DNA from: an uncultured Lachnospiraceae bacterium
GTDB taxonomy: Bacteria; Bacillota; Clostridia; Lachnospirales; Lachnospiraceae
Reading direction: 5' to 3'
Assembly (NCBI GenBank): GCA_946414885.1
Contig: CAMKQH010000012.1
Span: 1 to 64,000 of the forward strand
Length of the DNA stretch: 64,000 nucleotides
Shown here: positions 16,525-24,905 of the stretch, piece after piece
How the letters are laid out: every line of letters begins with the position of its first letter
Position numbering within the stretch: position 1 is the first letter of the stretch
The notes under the pieces: model-generated
Databases searched by the model: none
What the model was told of the DNA's origin: nothing
The model's input: only the letters and a program-made list of their open reading frames with translations
Translations under genes and position numbers: made by a program

Positions 16525-17991
16525 ATGAGATTTAAGACAAGAATACGCGTCACGTTTGTCAGCATCATTTTGGTCCCACTCATTATGACAATAGTGGCCT
16601 ACTTGGCAATTGCACTGTATCTGGTGAATGCCCAGGCGGGAAAAGGCTCGAAAGAATTGGATTACGTTCTGATGAATGAGAACATAAAGGATTTTATTGG
16701 GCAGATCGATCTGACTTATAATGAGTTTGCCCGATTGGCGGAGAAAAATCCGGAAGTTCTTGGGGATTTGGATTACTTACAAAAAAGAAATGACGAACTG
16801 GCAGAACGGTCAGCCTATTTGATGATAAGAAAAGGAACGGAGCTGTTCTACGCAGGGAATCCTCAGGCAGACAGGTTGTTTGAGAGACTGCCGAGATATC
16901 AACACCTGCGGATGGACGAGTACAGCGGTTTTTATTTCCTCGACATAGACCGTTACGTAAAACAAATGGATTTTGCGTTCCCTGACGGTGAACAGGGAAG
17001 CGTGTTTATCGTGGCAACGATGCATGCGCTGGTCTCCAAACAGTTTTTGGCATATATGTTCATAGCCATTGGAATGAATTTGATCGTTACCAGCCTGATG
17101 CTTACGCATTGGATGCAAAAAGGCGTATTCAATCCCGTGGCGAAATTAAACATTGCAATGCAAAGGATCAAAGAGGGAAGTTTTGATTACGCCCTGGAAA
17201 CTACCGAGGCGGGAGAAATCGGAGACCTTTACCGCAATTACGAGGACATGAGACTTAGGCTAAAGGAATTGGCCAAAGAAAAAGAGGACAATGAAAAGCA
17301 AAACCGTGAGCTGATCAGTAACATTTCTCATGACCTCAAGACGCCCATCACGTCCATCAAAGGATACGTGGAGGGCATCATGGACGGCGTGGCGGATTCT
17401 CCGGAAAAGATGAACAAGTACATTCGCACCATTTACAATAAGGCGAATGACATGGACAGGCTGATCAATGAACTTACGACCTATTCCAACATAGACAATC
17501 ATCGCATCCAGTATAATTTCAACCGGATCAACATTGCGGATTATTTTGGAGACTGCGTGGAAGAGGTCGGTTTGGATCTGGATGCCAAGAACATTAAGCT
17601 GAATTACTCGAACTTGGCAGATCCCTCTACCGTTGTGATTGCTGACGCGGAGCAGATGAAAAAAGTAATCAACAATATCATCGGAAACAGCGTAAAATAC
17701 ATGGACAAGCCTAGCGGATGCATTGACATCCGGATCCTGGATCAGGAGGATTCCATCCAGGTGGAGATCGAGGATAATGGAAAGGGAATCGCGCCCAAGG
17801 ATCTCGCGAAGATTTTTGAGAGATTTTACAGAACGGATGCTTCCAGAAATTCCGCGCAAGGCGGCAGCGGCATCGGACTTTCCATCGTGAAGAAGATCAT
17901 AGAAGATCACGGTGGTTACATATGGGCTACCTCGGAAGAAGGAAAAGGAACCTGCATGCATTTTGTGCTTAGAAAGTATATCGAATTGTAA
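16525..17991 (+). CDS. Membrane sensor histidine kinase (HAMP, HisKA, HATPase)
   Basis: A 488-residue kinase. It has a membrane segment at about 10-35, an extracytoplasmic sensor region (about 36-170), a second membrane segment (about 175-197), a HAMP linker and a HisKA domain with ISHDLKTP (His269). The ATPase domain carries the N box (NNIIGNSVKY), G1 (EDNGKGI), F box (FERFYRTD) and G2 (GGSGIGLSI). GGAGAGG lies 13 bases before the ATG, a slightly long spacing. It is followed 12 bases later by its response regulator, so the pair forms one two-component system. The signal cannot be told from sequence. Confidence 0.93.
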   Translation: MRFKTRIRVTFVSIILVPLIMTIVAYLAIALYLVNAQAGKGSKELDYVLMNENIKDFIGQIDLTYNEFARLAEKNPEVLGDLDYLQKRNDELAERSAYLMIRKGTELFYAGNPQADRLFERLPRYQHLRMDEYSGFYFLDIDRYVKQMDFAFPDGEQGSVFIVATMHALVSKQFLAYMFIAIGMNLIVTSLMLTHWMQKGVFNPVAKLNIAMQRIKEGSFDYALETTEAGEIGDLYRNYEDMRLRLKELAKEKEDNEKQNRELISNISHDLKTPITSIKGYVEGIMDGVADSPEKMNKYIRTIYNKANDMDRLINELTTYSNIDNHRIQYNFNRINIADYFGDCVEEVGLDLDAKNIKLNYSNLADPSTVVIADAEQMKKVINNIIGNSVKYMDKPSGCIDIRILDQEDSIQVEIEDNGKGIAPKDLAKIFERFYRTDASRNSAQGGSGIGLSIVKKIIEDHGGYIWATSEEGKGTCMHFVLRKYIEL

Positions 17992-18003
17992 ATGGAGGAG
18001 AAC

Positions 18004-18696
18004 ATGAACAGAATTTTAATTGTGGAAGATGAGGAGGCAATTGCCGAGCTTGAAAAGGATTACTTAGAGCTTTCAGAATTTCAGGTGGATATTTGCAATA
18101 CCGGAGACCAAGGGCTTAAGGCTGCTTTGGAGCAGGATTTTAATTTAGTCGTGCTTGACTTGATGATGCCTGGCATGGACGGATTCGAGGTCTGCAAGAG
18201 AATCCGAAAGGAAAAGGACATTCCAATCATTATGGTGTCTGCGAGAAAGGATGACATTGATAAGATCCGCGGACTGGGCCTTGGAGCGGACGACTACATA
18301 ACGAAACCGTTCAGCCCAAGTGAACTGGTTGCGCGCGTGAAGGCACATTTGGCGCGTTATGACAGGCTGGTAGGAACGATACAGAAGCAGCAGAATGATA
18401 TCGTGGAGATCAAGGGCATTCGCATTGATAAGACGGCCAGACGCGTATACGTGGACGGGGAAGAGAAGATCTTCACGACGAAGGAGTTCGACCTTCTGAC
18501 CTTCCTTGTGGAGAATCCCAATCACGTGTTCACGAAGGAAGAACTGTTCCAGGAAATCTGGGGCATGGGTCCCGTTGGCGACATTGCAACCGTAACCGTG
18601 CACATTAAGAAGATCCGTGAAAAGATTGAAAAGGATTCCGCAAAACCCCAGTACATCGAAACCATTTGGGGCGTGGGTTACCGTTTCAAGATCTAA
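18004..18696 (+). CDS. OmpR-family response regulator
   Basis: A 230-residue DNA-binding regulator paired with the upstream kinase. The receiver domain shows VEDEE at the acidic pocket, VVLDLMMPG with phospho-acceptor Asp52, and TKPF with Lys101. The C-terminal winged helix (about 130-230) has TTKEFDLLTFL and the wing motif IWGVGYRFKI. The ATG at 18004 is five bases after GGAGGAG; an upstream in-frame ATG at 17992 overlaps that site and is less likely. A new promoter begins directly after its stop. Confidence 0.94.
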   Translation: MNRILIVEDEEAIAELEKDYLELSEFQVDICNTGDQGLKAALEQDFNLVVLDLMMPGMDGFEVCKRIRKEKDIPIIMVSARKDDIDKIRGLGLGADDYITKPFSPSELVARVKAHLARYDRLVGTIQKQQNDIVEIKGIRIDKTARRVYVDGEEKIFTTKEFDLLTFLVENPNHVFTKEELFQEIWGMGPVGDIATVTVHIKKIREKIEKDSAKPQYIETIWGVGYRFKI

Positions 18697-18700
18697 GGGA

Positions 18701-18729
18701 TTGACTTCTGTCAGGCCAGCGTATAGAAT
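18701..18729 (+). promoter_or_regulatory. Sigma-A-type promoter of the ACT protein operon
   Basis: TTGACT (18701-18706), 17-base spacer, TAGAAT (18724-18729). A perfect seven-base hairpin (TTCCCTG/CAGGGAA, 18741-18758) lies near the start of the transcript; it has no T run and is not a terminator. Confidence 0.78.
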
Positions 18730-18803
18730 AATAAAGCAAATTCCCTGTTCACAGGGAAGATTTTACGGATTGGATCATTACGTAAGGGAAGGAATGAAAT
18801 TAC

Positions 18804-19208
18804 ATGTTGAAGCAAGTATCGATCTACGCAGAGAATAAGAAGGGTACCATGCAAAAGATCACGGGCATCCTTTTGGAGAATGACATTAACATCTTGGGTT
18901 CCGTCACTAACGACAGTGCGGAGTACGGCATCATCCGCATGGTGGTGTCCGATGCCCAGAAGGCATTTGATTCACTTACGGCAGCTGGTTATCTTTGCCG
19001 TCTGACCGACGTGATCGGCGTTGAGGTTGCGGACGAGGTAGGTAACCTGAATCATTTGTTAAAGGATCTGGAGCAGAGCAACATCAGCGTTGACTACCTG
19101 TACCTTTCCTTTAACCGTGAGTCCGGGAAGCCCATCATGGTGTTCCACTGCCTGGACACCGGTGAGGTCAAGGCGTGCCTTAAGACGAAGGGATACACGG
19201 TTCTGTAG
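18804..19208 (+). CDS. Tandem ACT-domain protein
   Basis: A 134-residue protein made of two ACT folds (about 1-65 and 68-134), the small-molecule sensing fold of amino-acid enzymes. The first begins QVSIYAENKKGTMQKITGILLENDINI, close to the ACT consensus with the Gly-rich loop after strand one. No catalytic domain is attached. Single-protein ACT tandems occur in Clostridia as presumed amino-acid sensors. It has its own promoter and precedes two RNA methyltransferase genes, which may be co-transcribed. Confidence 0.85.
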   Translation: MLKQVSIYAENKKGTMQKITGILLENDINILGSVTNDSAEYGIIRMVVSDAQKAFDSLTAAGYLCRLTDVIGVEVADEVGNLNHLLKDLEQSNISVDYLYLSFNRESGKPIMVFHCLDTGEVKACLKTKGYTVL

Positions 19209-19259
19209 CTTACGCGGTTCCGGATCGCATTCGGAAAACGTGGGAAAAGGGGGAAGGAA

Positions 19260-20663
19260 ATGCTTCCTGAGGCATTTTTGGGACGGATGCAAAAACAGCT
19301 GGGCGCGGATTACGCGGAGTTCTTGGCAAGCTACGACAGGCCTAAGAACCAGGCACTGCGCCTGAATGCATTAAAAAAGACGGAGAGCGGAGAGAGCATG
19401 AAAGAGTGCCTGACCGCTCTTTTTCACATGGAGAAGGTTCCGTGGGCACAAAGCGGATATTATTATGACGGGACGACCAGCCCGGGGAAACATCCCTATC
19501 ATGAGGCCGGACTGTATTACGTGCAAGAGCCAAGTGCCATGGCACCGGCAGGCTTTTTGGACGTACGGCCCGGAGAACGGATATTGGATCTATGTGCCGC
19601 GCCGGGAGGCAAGAGCACGCAGATAGGCGCCCTTCTTCGCGGCACGGGGCTCCTTGTCAGCAACGAGATTCATCCCGCCAGGGCAAGGATCCTCTCGGAG
19701 AACGTGGAACGCATGGGGATTGCGGGAGTTTGCGTGACAAATGAAAGTCCGGAAAGACTGGCGGAAGCATTTCCTGCTTATTTTGACAAGATCCTTGTGG
19801 ATGCGCCGTGTTCCGGAGAGGGAATGTTCCGTAAAAATGAAATTGCCCTAACGGAGTGGAGCGAGGAGAACGTAAGACTTTGCGGGGAAAGGCAGGACGG
19901 CATTCTGGACGAGGCGGCAAAAATGCTTCGGCCGGGAGGAAGAATGGTTTACTCAACCTGTACCTTTGCGGAGTGGGAAAATGAGGGGAGCATTGGCAGA
20001 TTCCTTACAAGACATCCGGAGTTTTCCTTGGTTCCCAACCTGCATTTTCAGGCGGGAGAGGGGAAAGAAATCCCGTTTGACGGAATGCTTCGTCTGTACC
20101 CGCACCAGATCCGGGGTGAGGGACATTTCCTTGCGGTGCTTCAAAAGGAAGGGGACGTGCCGGAAAATTACCGCCCGCAGCCGCTGGGAGGGTGTACAAA
20201 GCTTCTTCGCGAAAAAGATTGCAGGGAGTGGATGGAATTCGAAAGAAGCGTGCTTCGGCGCTCCGCGTCTGACTGCATTTTTGGCGCGGGCGTCCCGACG
20301 GGATTCCTTCGTTTTGGAGACAATCTGTATCTCGTGCCGGAAGAGTATCCTGGATTAAAGGGTTTGAAGGTCTTGCGACCGGGATTGCATCTTGGGGAAG
20401 TGAAAAAAGACCGGTTCGAACCGTCCCACGCGCTTGCACTCGCACTGGGAACCGCTGACGTGCAAAATGCGTGGCGCATGAGCACGAAAGACTATCTTCC
20501 CGTCGCCTATTTGTCGGGGCAGACCTTCCCGGCGGAAGGAACAAAGGGATGGTACCTGATCTGCGTTGACGGCATTTCCCTGGGTTGGGGCAAGCTTGCG
20601 GGTAACATGATGAAAAATCATTATCCCAAAGGACTTCGCAAGGACGGGGGTGTCATGGCTTGA
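19260..20663 (+). CDS. rsmF: rRNA cytosine-C5 methyltransferase, RsmF/NSUN type
   Basis: A 467-residue SAM-dependent RNA m5C methyltransferase. LDLCAAPGGKSTQI is the SAM-binding motif (about 115-128). VDAPCSGEGMF and YSTCTF carry the two cysteines of the NSUN catalytic mechanism. The C-terminal region (about 310-467) matches the extra PUA-like part of RsmF. GGGGGAAGGA precedes the ATG. It overlaps the next gene as TTGA, consistent with co-translation. Target cytosine cannot be assigned from the sequence alone. Confidence 0.9.
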   Translation: MLPEAFLGRMQKQLGADYAEFLASYDRPKNQALRLNALKKTESGESMKECLTALFHMEKVPWAQSGYYYDGTTSPGKHPYHEAGLYYVQEPSAMAPAGFLDVRPGERILDLCAAPGGKSTQIGALLRGTGLLVSNEIHPARARILSENVERMGIAGVCVTNESPERLAEAFPAYFDKILVDAPCSGEGMFRKNEIALTEWSEENVRLCGERQDGILDEAAKMLRPGGRMVYSTCTFAEWENEGSIGRFLTRHPEFSLVPNLHFQAGEGKEIPFDGMLRLYPHQIRGEGHFLAVLQKEGDVPENYRPQPLGGCTKLLREKDCREWMEFERSVLRRSASDCIFGAGVPTGFLRFGDNLYLVPEEYPGLKGLKVLRPGLHLGEVKKDRFEPSHALALALGTADVQNAWRMSTKDYLPVAYLSGQTFPAEGTKGWYLICVDGISLGWGKLAGNMMKNHYPKGLRKDGGVMA

Positions 20664-21514
20664 ACTGGATTGAGATCAAAGACGTAAATGCCCCGGAACT
20701 GGATGTGTTTGCCAGGAGTTCCGAAGCTGAGCTGTACCATTATTTTGAGCCTGAGCTTGGAGTTTTTATCGCTGAGAGCGCCAACGTGGTCCTGAGGGCG
20801 CTGGAGGCAGGCTATGAACCGTTGTCCCTTCTTGTGGAAGCGCAAAGAGTGGAAAAAGAGGGAACCCTCGTATTTGAAAAGATCGAGGAACTCTTTGGCA
20901 AAGAAAAGCTGGAGAGCATTCCCGTTTACGTTGCGCCCCATGAAACGGTAACGCTGCTTACGGGTTACAGTCTGGTGCGCGGGCTCTGGGCCGTGATGCA
21001 AAGGAAGCCTTTGCCGGAGCTTTCAAAATTCTGTGAGGGAAAGCGGCGGCTGGCGGTGCTTTATGACGTGGTCAACCCCACCAACGTGGGTGCGATCATC
21101 CGGTCTGCGGCGGCTCTTGGCATGGACGGCGTTGTATTGACGAAAGGCAGCGTTAATCCTCTGACCAGGAGGGCAGCGCGGGTCAGCATGGGAACGGTGT
21201 TCCAGATTCCCTGGACCGTCGCAAAAAGTGATGAGTGCAATGGCACTGATTTTATTGCGAAGTTGGGAACCTTGGGTTATCAAACGGTGGCAATGGCCCT
21301 GACGAAGGATAGCGTCAGCGTGCGTGACAAAAGGCTGAAGGAAGCGGAGAAACTTGCCATTGTGCTTGGTACGGAAGGGGACGGTCTGCCCAAGGACGTG
21401 ATGCAGGCGTGCGACTATCGCGTGATGATTCCCATGTACCACGGCGTGGATTCCCTGAACGTGGCGGCAGCCAGCGCGCTGGCCTTCTGGGAGTTGAATT
21501 TGCTAAATATTTGA
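20660..21514 (+). CDS. TrmH/SpoU-family RNA 2'-O-methyltransferase
   Basis: A 284-residue RNA ribose methyltransferase. The N-terminal 110 residues form a substrate-binding domain; the C-terminal SpoU domain shows the three motifs NPTNVGAIIRSAAALG, VLGTEGDGLP and IPMYHGVDSLNVAAAS, the last forming the SAM-binding knot. It starts with TTG overlapping the stop of rsmF. Promoter bases of the next operon overlap its stop codon. It is either an rRNA or tRNA methylase; the specific site is not known. Confidence 0.92.
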   Translation: MNWIEIKDVNAPELDVFARSSEAELYHYFEPELGVFIAESANVVLRALEAGYEPLSLLVEAQRVEKEGTLVFEKIEELFGKEKLESIPVYVAPHETVTLLTGYSLVRGLWAVMQRKPLPELSKFCEGKRRLAVLYDVVNPTNVGAIIRSAAALGMDGVVLTKGSVNPLTRRAARVSMGTVFQIPWTVAKSDECNGTDFIAKLGTLGYQTVAMALTKDSVSVRDKRLKEAEKLAIVLGTEGDGLPKDVMQACDYRVMIPMYHGVDSLNVAAASALAFWELNLLNI

Positions 21515-21539
21515 TTTTTAAATGCTAAGGTGCTATAAT
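21511..21539 (+). promoter_or_regulatory. Sigma-A-type promoter of the GGDEF gene
   Basis: TTGATT (21511-21516, overlapping the previous stop), 17-base spacer, TATAAT (21534-21539). It lies 62 bases before the GTG start at 21602. Confidence 0.75.
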
Positions 21540-21601
21540 ATTTAAACGCTCGCAAAAACGTGACGGTTTTGGAAGGATCTGCACGGGAAAGGAGGAACGA
21601 C

Positions 21602-23017
21602 GTGGATTTTCAGAAATTTGTTGATGGCATAAAATCAATGACCTGTGTCATTTCCGTGGAAAAGAACGGAAATACCTACGGGAAAATCCGCATTGTAGCG
21701 GTAAATCAAGCGTTCGTTGACTCCGTGGAGAACTTGGACCGTACCGTACCGGTGACGAGCGTGAAAAAGTTTATTCCCAACAGCGAATATCATAAATACT
21801 TTCCGAAGGACGCAAATTTTGAGGATTCTTGTTACCGGTGTGCGATTCTAAAGCATCCGATCCACAGCTACGTCCATCCGGAAAAATATGATTTTTGGTT
21901 TAATCTTTTTATGTTGCCGCTTGCGTCCGACGATGAAAACATAGGATACTGCACATATACGCGAGAAATCTCCCGGGAGACGAATGCGTCAAAAATGACA
22001 CAGACGTCATACGAGACCGCATCGGCCGTTTTAAATACTTGTATTAAGCTGCGCGGAACCACGGATTTTGACAAAACCATCCAGGAAGTGATGGATGACA
22101 TCCGCAAAATCTGTAATGCCAGACATTGTTGCCTGCTTCAGGTGGATTTTAACAATCGTAAGTGCAAGGTGCTGGCAGATGCTTATTCGGGAACGGCAGA
22201 GAGAAGGCCCATGAAGCACTGGGAGGATGAAGAGCACTTTGAGCTGGTCAACTCCTGGTCAGAGCTAATTGGCGGAGGCAACAGCCTGATCGCAATGAAT
22301 ATGCAGGACATGGAACGCATCCGGGCAGTAAATCCAAATTGGCATGCCTCACTGATGAAGGCAGGCGTGGATAGCATCGTTCTTTTCCCGCTAAAGGCCA
22401 GGGGCGAGCTCTTGGGATACATTTGGGCGACTAATTTCGAAGTAAATGGCAAGAGTAACATCAAGGAAACGCTGGAATTGACCACGTTTTTCCTGGCTTC
22501 GGAGATCTCTGGATATCAAATGTTTGACCGCCTTAGGATCTTAAGCACCATGGACATGCTGACGGGCGTGTATAACAGAAACGAAATGAACAACCGCGTG
22601 GACCGGCTGAGCGGCGGAGTGGAAGGAAGCGGCAAGCCCATCGGCATTGTCTTCGCTGACTTAAACGGCCTGAAGCGCGTGAATGACACGGAAGGTCATC
22701 TTGCGGGTGACTTGCTGTTGAAGAATGCGGCCATGCTGCTGCAGAACGTTTTTGTGGGAAACGAGATTTATCGTGCCGGCGGAGACGAATTCATGATCCT
22801 GATCGAGGATGCAACGCCCCAGGTGTTGGAATGGCAGGCCGGGAGGATCAAAAATCAGGAGGGAGCCTATAAGGGAGTTAGTTTTTCCGTAGGCTTTTGT
22901 CATGAGGCGGACGGAAGGAACGTTCGCAGGGCATTAAAGATCGCAGACCAGAGAATGTATGAGGACAAAGAAAAGTATTATACTTTGTATCCGGAACTTC
23001 GCAGGGGTAACTTATGA
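21602..23017 (+). CDS. GGDEF diguanylate cyclase with GAF-like sensor
   Basis: A 471-residue signalling protein predicted to make cyclic di-GMP. The N-terminal 130 residues look PAS-like and a GAF-like domain spans about 155-310. The GGDEF domain (about 320-471) is intact: STMDMLTGVYNR, FADLNGLKRVNDTEGH and the active site RAGGDEF. The start is GTG at 21602 after AAAGGAGGAAC; no earlier start has a comparable site. It overlaps the next gene by four bases. Together with the EAL protein at 27269 it points to c-di-GMP control, possibly of the Tad pilus. Confidence 0.88.
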   Translation: MDFQKFVDGIKSMTCVISVEKNGNTYGKIRIVAVNQAFVDSVENLDRTVPVTSVKKFIPNSEYHKYFPKDANFEDSCYRCAILKHPIHSYVHPEKYDFWFNLFMLPLASDDENIGYCTYTREISRETNASKMTQTSYETASAVLNTCIKLRGTTDFDKTIQEVMDDIRKICNARHCCLLQVDFNNRKCKVLADAYSGTAERRPMKHWEDEEHFELVNSWSELIGGGNSLIAMNMQDMERIRAVNPNWHASLMKAGVDSIVLFPLKARGELLGYIWATNFEVNGKSNIKETLELTTFFLASEISGYQMFDRLRILSTMDMLTGVYNRNEMNNRVDRLSGGVEGSGKPIGIVFADLNGLKRVNDTEGHLAGDLLLKNAAMLLQNVFVGNEIYRAGGDEFMILIEDATPQVLEWQAGRIKNQEGAYKGVSFSVGFCHEADGRNVRRALKIADQRMYEDKEKYYTLYPELRRGNL

Positions 23018-23688
23018 GCCTTAAGATCGTATATGAGGATGAAGAAATCCTGGTAGTTCACAAGCCGGCGGGCCTGGCAACCCAGAGCGCAGGCGTGGGG
23101 CAGGCGGACGTGGTAAGTGAGCTGAAACGCCACTTGGCAAAGTCAAAGAAAGCACCTTATCTTGGCGTGATCCACAGACTTGACCAACCAGTGGAGGGAC
23201 TTTTGGCCTTTGCAAAGACGCCGCGGGCGGCAGCCAATCTTACCAAGCAGCTGCAAGCGGGCGTTCTGAATAAGACGTACCTTGCAACCACGTTTGGCAA
23301 ACCATTGGCGGCAGAAGCGGACCTGAAGGATTATCTTTGGAAGGACGGGAACGTGGCACGGGTTGCCAGTGAGTGCGACAGGGAGCGCCTTGGCGCGAAG
23401 GAAGCCAGATTGCATTACCGCGTTCTTGGTTCTGACGGGGAGACGGCACTTTTGGAAATTCAGATTGAAACTGGCCGGTTCCACCAGATCAGGGCACAAC
23501 TTTCCCATGCAGGCTTTCCAATATTGGGAGATCAGAAATACGGAAATGAGACATCCCTTGCTGCGAGCAAGGCGCGGAACGTAAAGAACGTGGCGCTGAT
23601 CGCGAAGGATCTCGAGCTAAGGCATCCCGTTACGAAAAAAAGCATGCGCTGGGAAATCGGGCCGGAACAAATATTATTCAAAAAATAG
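23014..23688 (+). CDS. RluA-family RNA pseudouridine synthase
   Basis: A 224-residue pseudouridine synthase. VIHRLDQPVEGLLAFAK contains the catalytic Asp of the RluA motif; GRFHQIRAQLSHAGFPILGD is the second conserved motif. No S4 domain is present. The third motif residue pattern is HRLDQPVEG rather than the usual HRLDxxTSG, a variant also seen in other Clostridia homologues. It overlaps the GGDEF gene by four bases, an odd but probably only transcriptional partnership. Target RNA is not deducible. Confidence 0.9.
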   Translation: MSLKIVYEDEEILVVHKPAGLATQSAGVGQADVVSELKRHLAKSKKAPYLGVIHRLDQPVEGLLAFAKTPRAAANLTKQLQAGVLNKTYLATTFGKPLAAEADLKDYLWKDGNVARVASECDRERLGAKEARLHYRVLGSDGETALLEIQIETGRFHQIRAQLSHAGFPILGDQKYGNETSLAASKARNVKNVALIAKDLELRHPVTKKSMRWEIGPEQILFKK

Positions 23689-23739
23689 TCCATACTAGCC
23701 ATTAGGGATCGCTGAAGCGAGACGATAAAGGAGCTGGGG

Positions 23740-24759
23740 ATGGAAACGTTTTTTGGAAAGATAAAGCAAAGTGGTTTGGGCATACTGCTCCTTGAAACGG
23801 GAGCAGTATTTTTGTTTTTAAAATACCTGGCGCCCCTTGTCTCTCCCATTTTGGCTGCGATGCTGTTTCTGACAATTTTTGGCTCCCTTTTGCAGAAAAT
23901 GCAAAAGCTCCGCATCCACCGCCAGGTGGGAGCGGTGGCCCTCCTTATGGCGGCTCTTGCCGTGGCAGGGATTGTATTTTGTATTTTATGGCACTATTTT
24001 TGGAAGGAGTGGCCCGCCATGGCCGTGCGCGCGGAAAGTTGGAGAGGCGGATTGCCAGACTGGGCAGGCGAATGGGTGGAACGAATCTCTCAGGAGCTTT
24101 GGCACCATGCGGCAGAACTGGAAAAGGGAATGATGGGCGGCGTGCTCCGGTATGCCGGGAAGGCAGCGGCTTTTGGTGGATATCTTGCCACTTTTTTGAT
24201 TGCGGTGATCTTGCTTGCGAAGGATTATGACGAGATGATGAACCGCCTTCTCGACAGGGAGGATTGTCATTTATTGCTATCCGTTATCTGCGGCGTTATC
24301 CGCTACGTCGCGGTCTACGTCAAGGCGCAGTTTTTCATCATGAGCATGATCGCCGGACTTTGTGCCCTTGGACTTAGCCTGGCAGGAACGTCACAGGGAG
24401 TGTTTTGGGGGTTTTTGGCTGGGATCCTCGATGCCTTTCCTTTTATCGGCACGGGGATTGTCCTAATACCGCTTGCAGTGGTGGAGTTCCTGGGTGGAAG
24501 GACGGTGGCGGCCTTGACATGCGTGGGGCTATACGTGACGTGTATTTTGCTGCGTGAAACAATGGAGCCCCGGCTGATCGGGAAAAGGATCGGCGTTCGC
24601 CCCATATGGATCCTCATCAGTCTGTACGTGGGCATCCGGTTGTTTGGCGTGGCGGGAATCATTAAGGGCCCCTTGGGATTTATTATTTTATGGGAACTGA
24701 AACGGCAGTCTGAGCAAGGCGTGGCCAGGGAAATGACCGTGATGAAAGATCAAAAATGA
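23740..24759 (+). CDS. AI-2E family transporter (YtvI/TqsA-like permease)
   Basis: A 339-residue multi-pass membrane protein. The early LKYLAPLVSPILAAMLF, the central FIMSMIAGLCALGL and ILDAFPFIGTGIVLIPLA, and the late GKRIGVRPIWILISLYVG match the AI-2E family. Members export or gate small molecules; in spore formers the YtvI branch is sporulation linked, and substrate cannot be assigned here. AAAGGAG is six bases before the ATG. Codons 15-27 contain a complete intrinsic terminator structure, listed separately. Confidence 0.88.
   Translation: METFFGKIKQSGLGILLLETGAVFLFLKYLAPLVSPILAAMLFLTIFGSLLQKMQKLRIHRQVGAVALLMAALAVAGIVFCILWHYFWKEWPAMAVRAESWRGGLPDWAGEWVERISQELWHHAAELEKGMMGGVLRYAGKAAAFGGYLATFLIAVILLAKDYDEMMNRLLDREDCHLLLSVICGVIRYVAVYVKAQFFIMSMIAGLCALGLSLAGTSQGVFWGFLAGILDAFPFIGTGIVLIPLAVVEFLGGRTVAALTCVGLYVTCILLRETMEPRLIGKRIGVRPIWILISLYVGIRLFGVAGIIKGPLGFIILWELKRQSEQGVAREMTVMKDQK
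23782..23820 (+). terminator. Intrinsic terminator inside the AI-2E coding region
   Basis: ATACTGCTCC (23782-23791) pairs perfectly with GGAGCAGTAT (23800-23809) around an eight-base loop, followed by a T-rich run (23810-23819). It lies 42 bases after the start codon. The encoded residues (GILLLETGAVFLFLK) look like a normal family N-terminus, so the start is not misplaced. It could end the upstream operon or act as a translation-controlled attenuator. Confidence 0.7.
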
Positions 24760-24801
24760 CAAATAATGAGAAATAAAAAACAAAAAAGTTAAGAAGAAAG
24801 G

Positions 24802-24830
24802 GAGACAAATTTCGAAAAAGATGATAAAAT
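24802..24830 (+). promoter_or_regulatory. Possible promoter of the aldo/keto reductase gene
   Basis: GAGACA (24802-24807), 17-base spacer, TAAAAT (24825-24830) in an AT-rich gap. The match is moderate only. Confidence 0.35.
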
Positions 24831-24905
24831 ATGATTAGTAATCTTTTTGGGTAAACGTTTTCGCACGTACGGGCGGAAACTGGTTTGAGAAGAAAGGGGT
24901 ATTTC

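Noticed and set aside
18741..18758. Hairpin in the ACT gene leader as a terminator or riboswitch
   Set aside because: Seven-base stem without T run or wider conserved structure.
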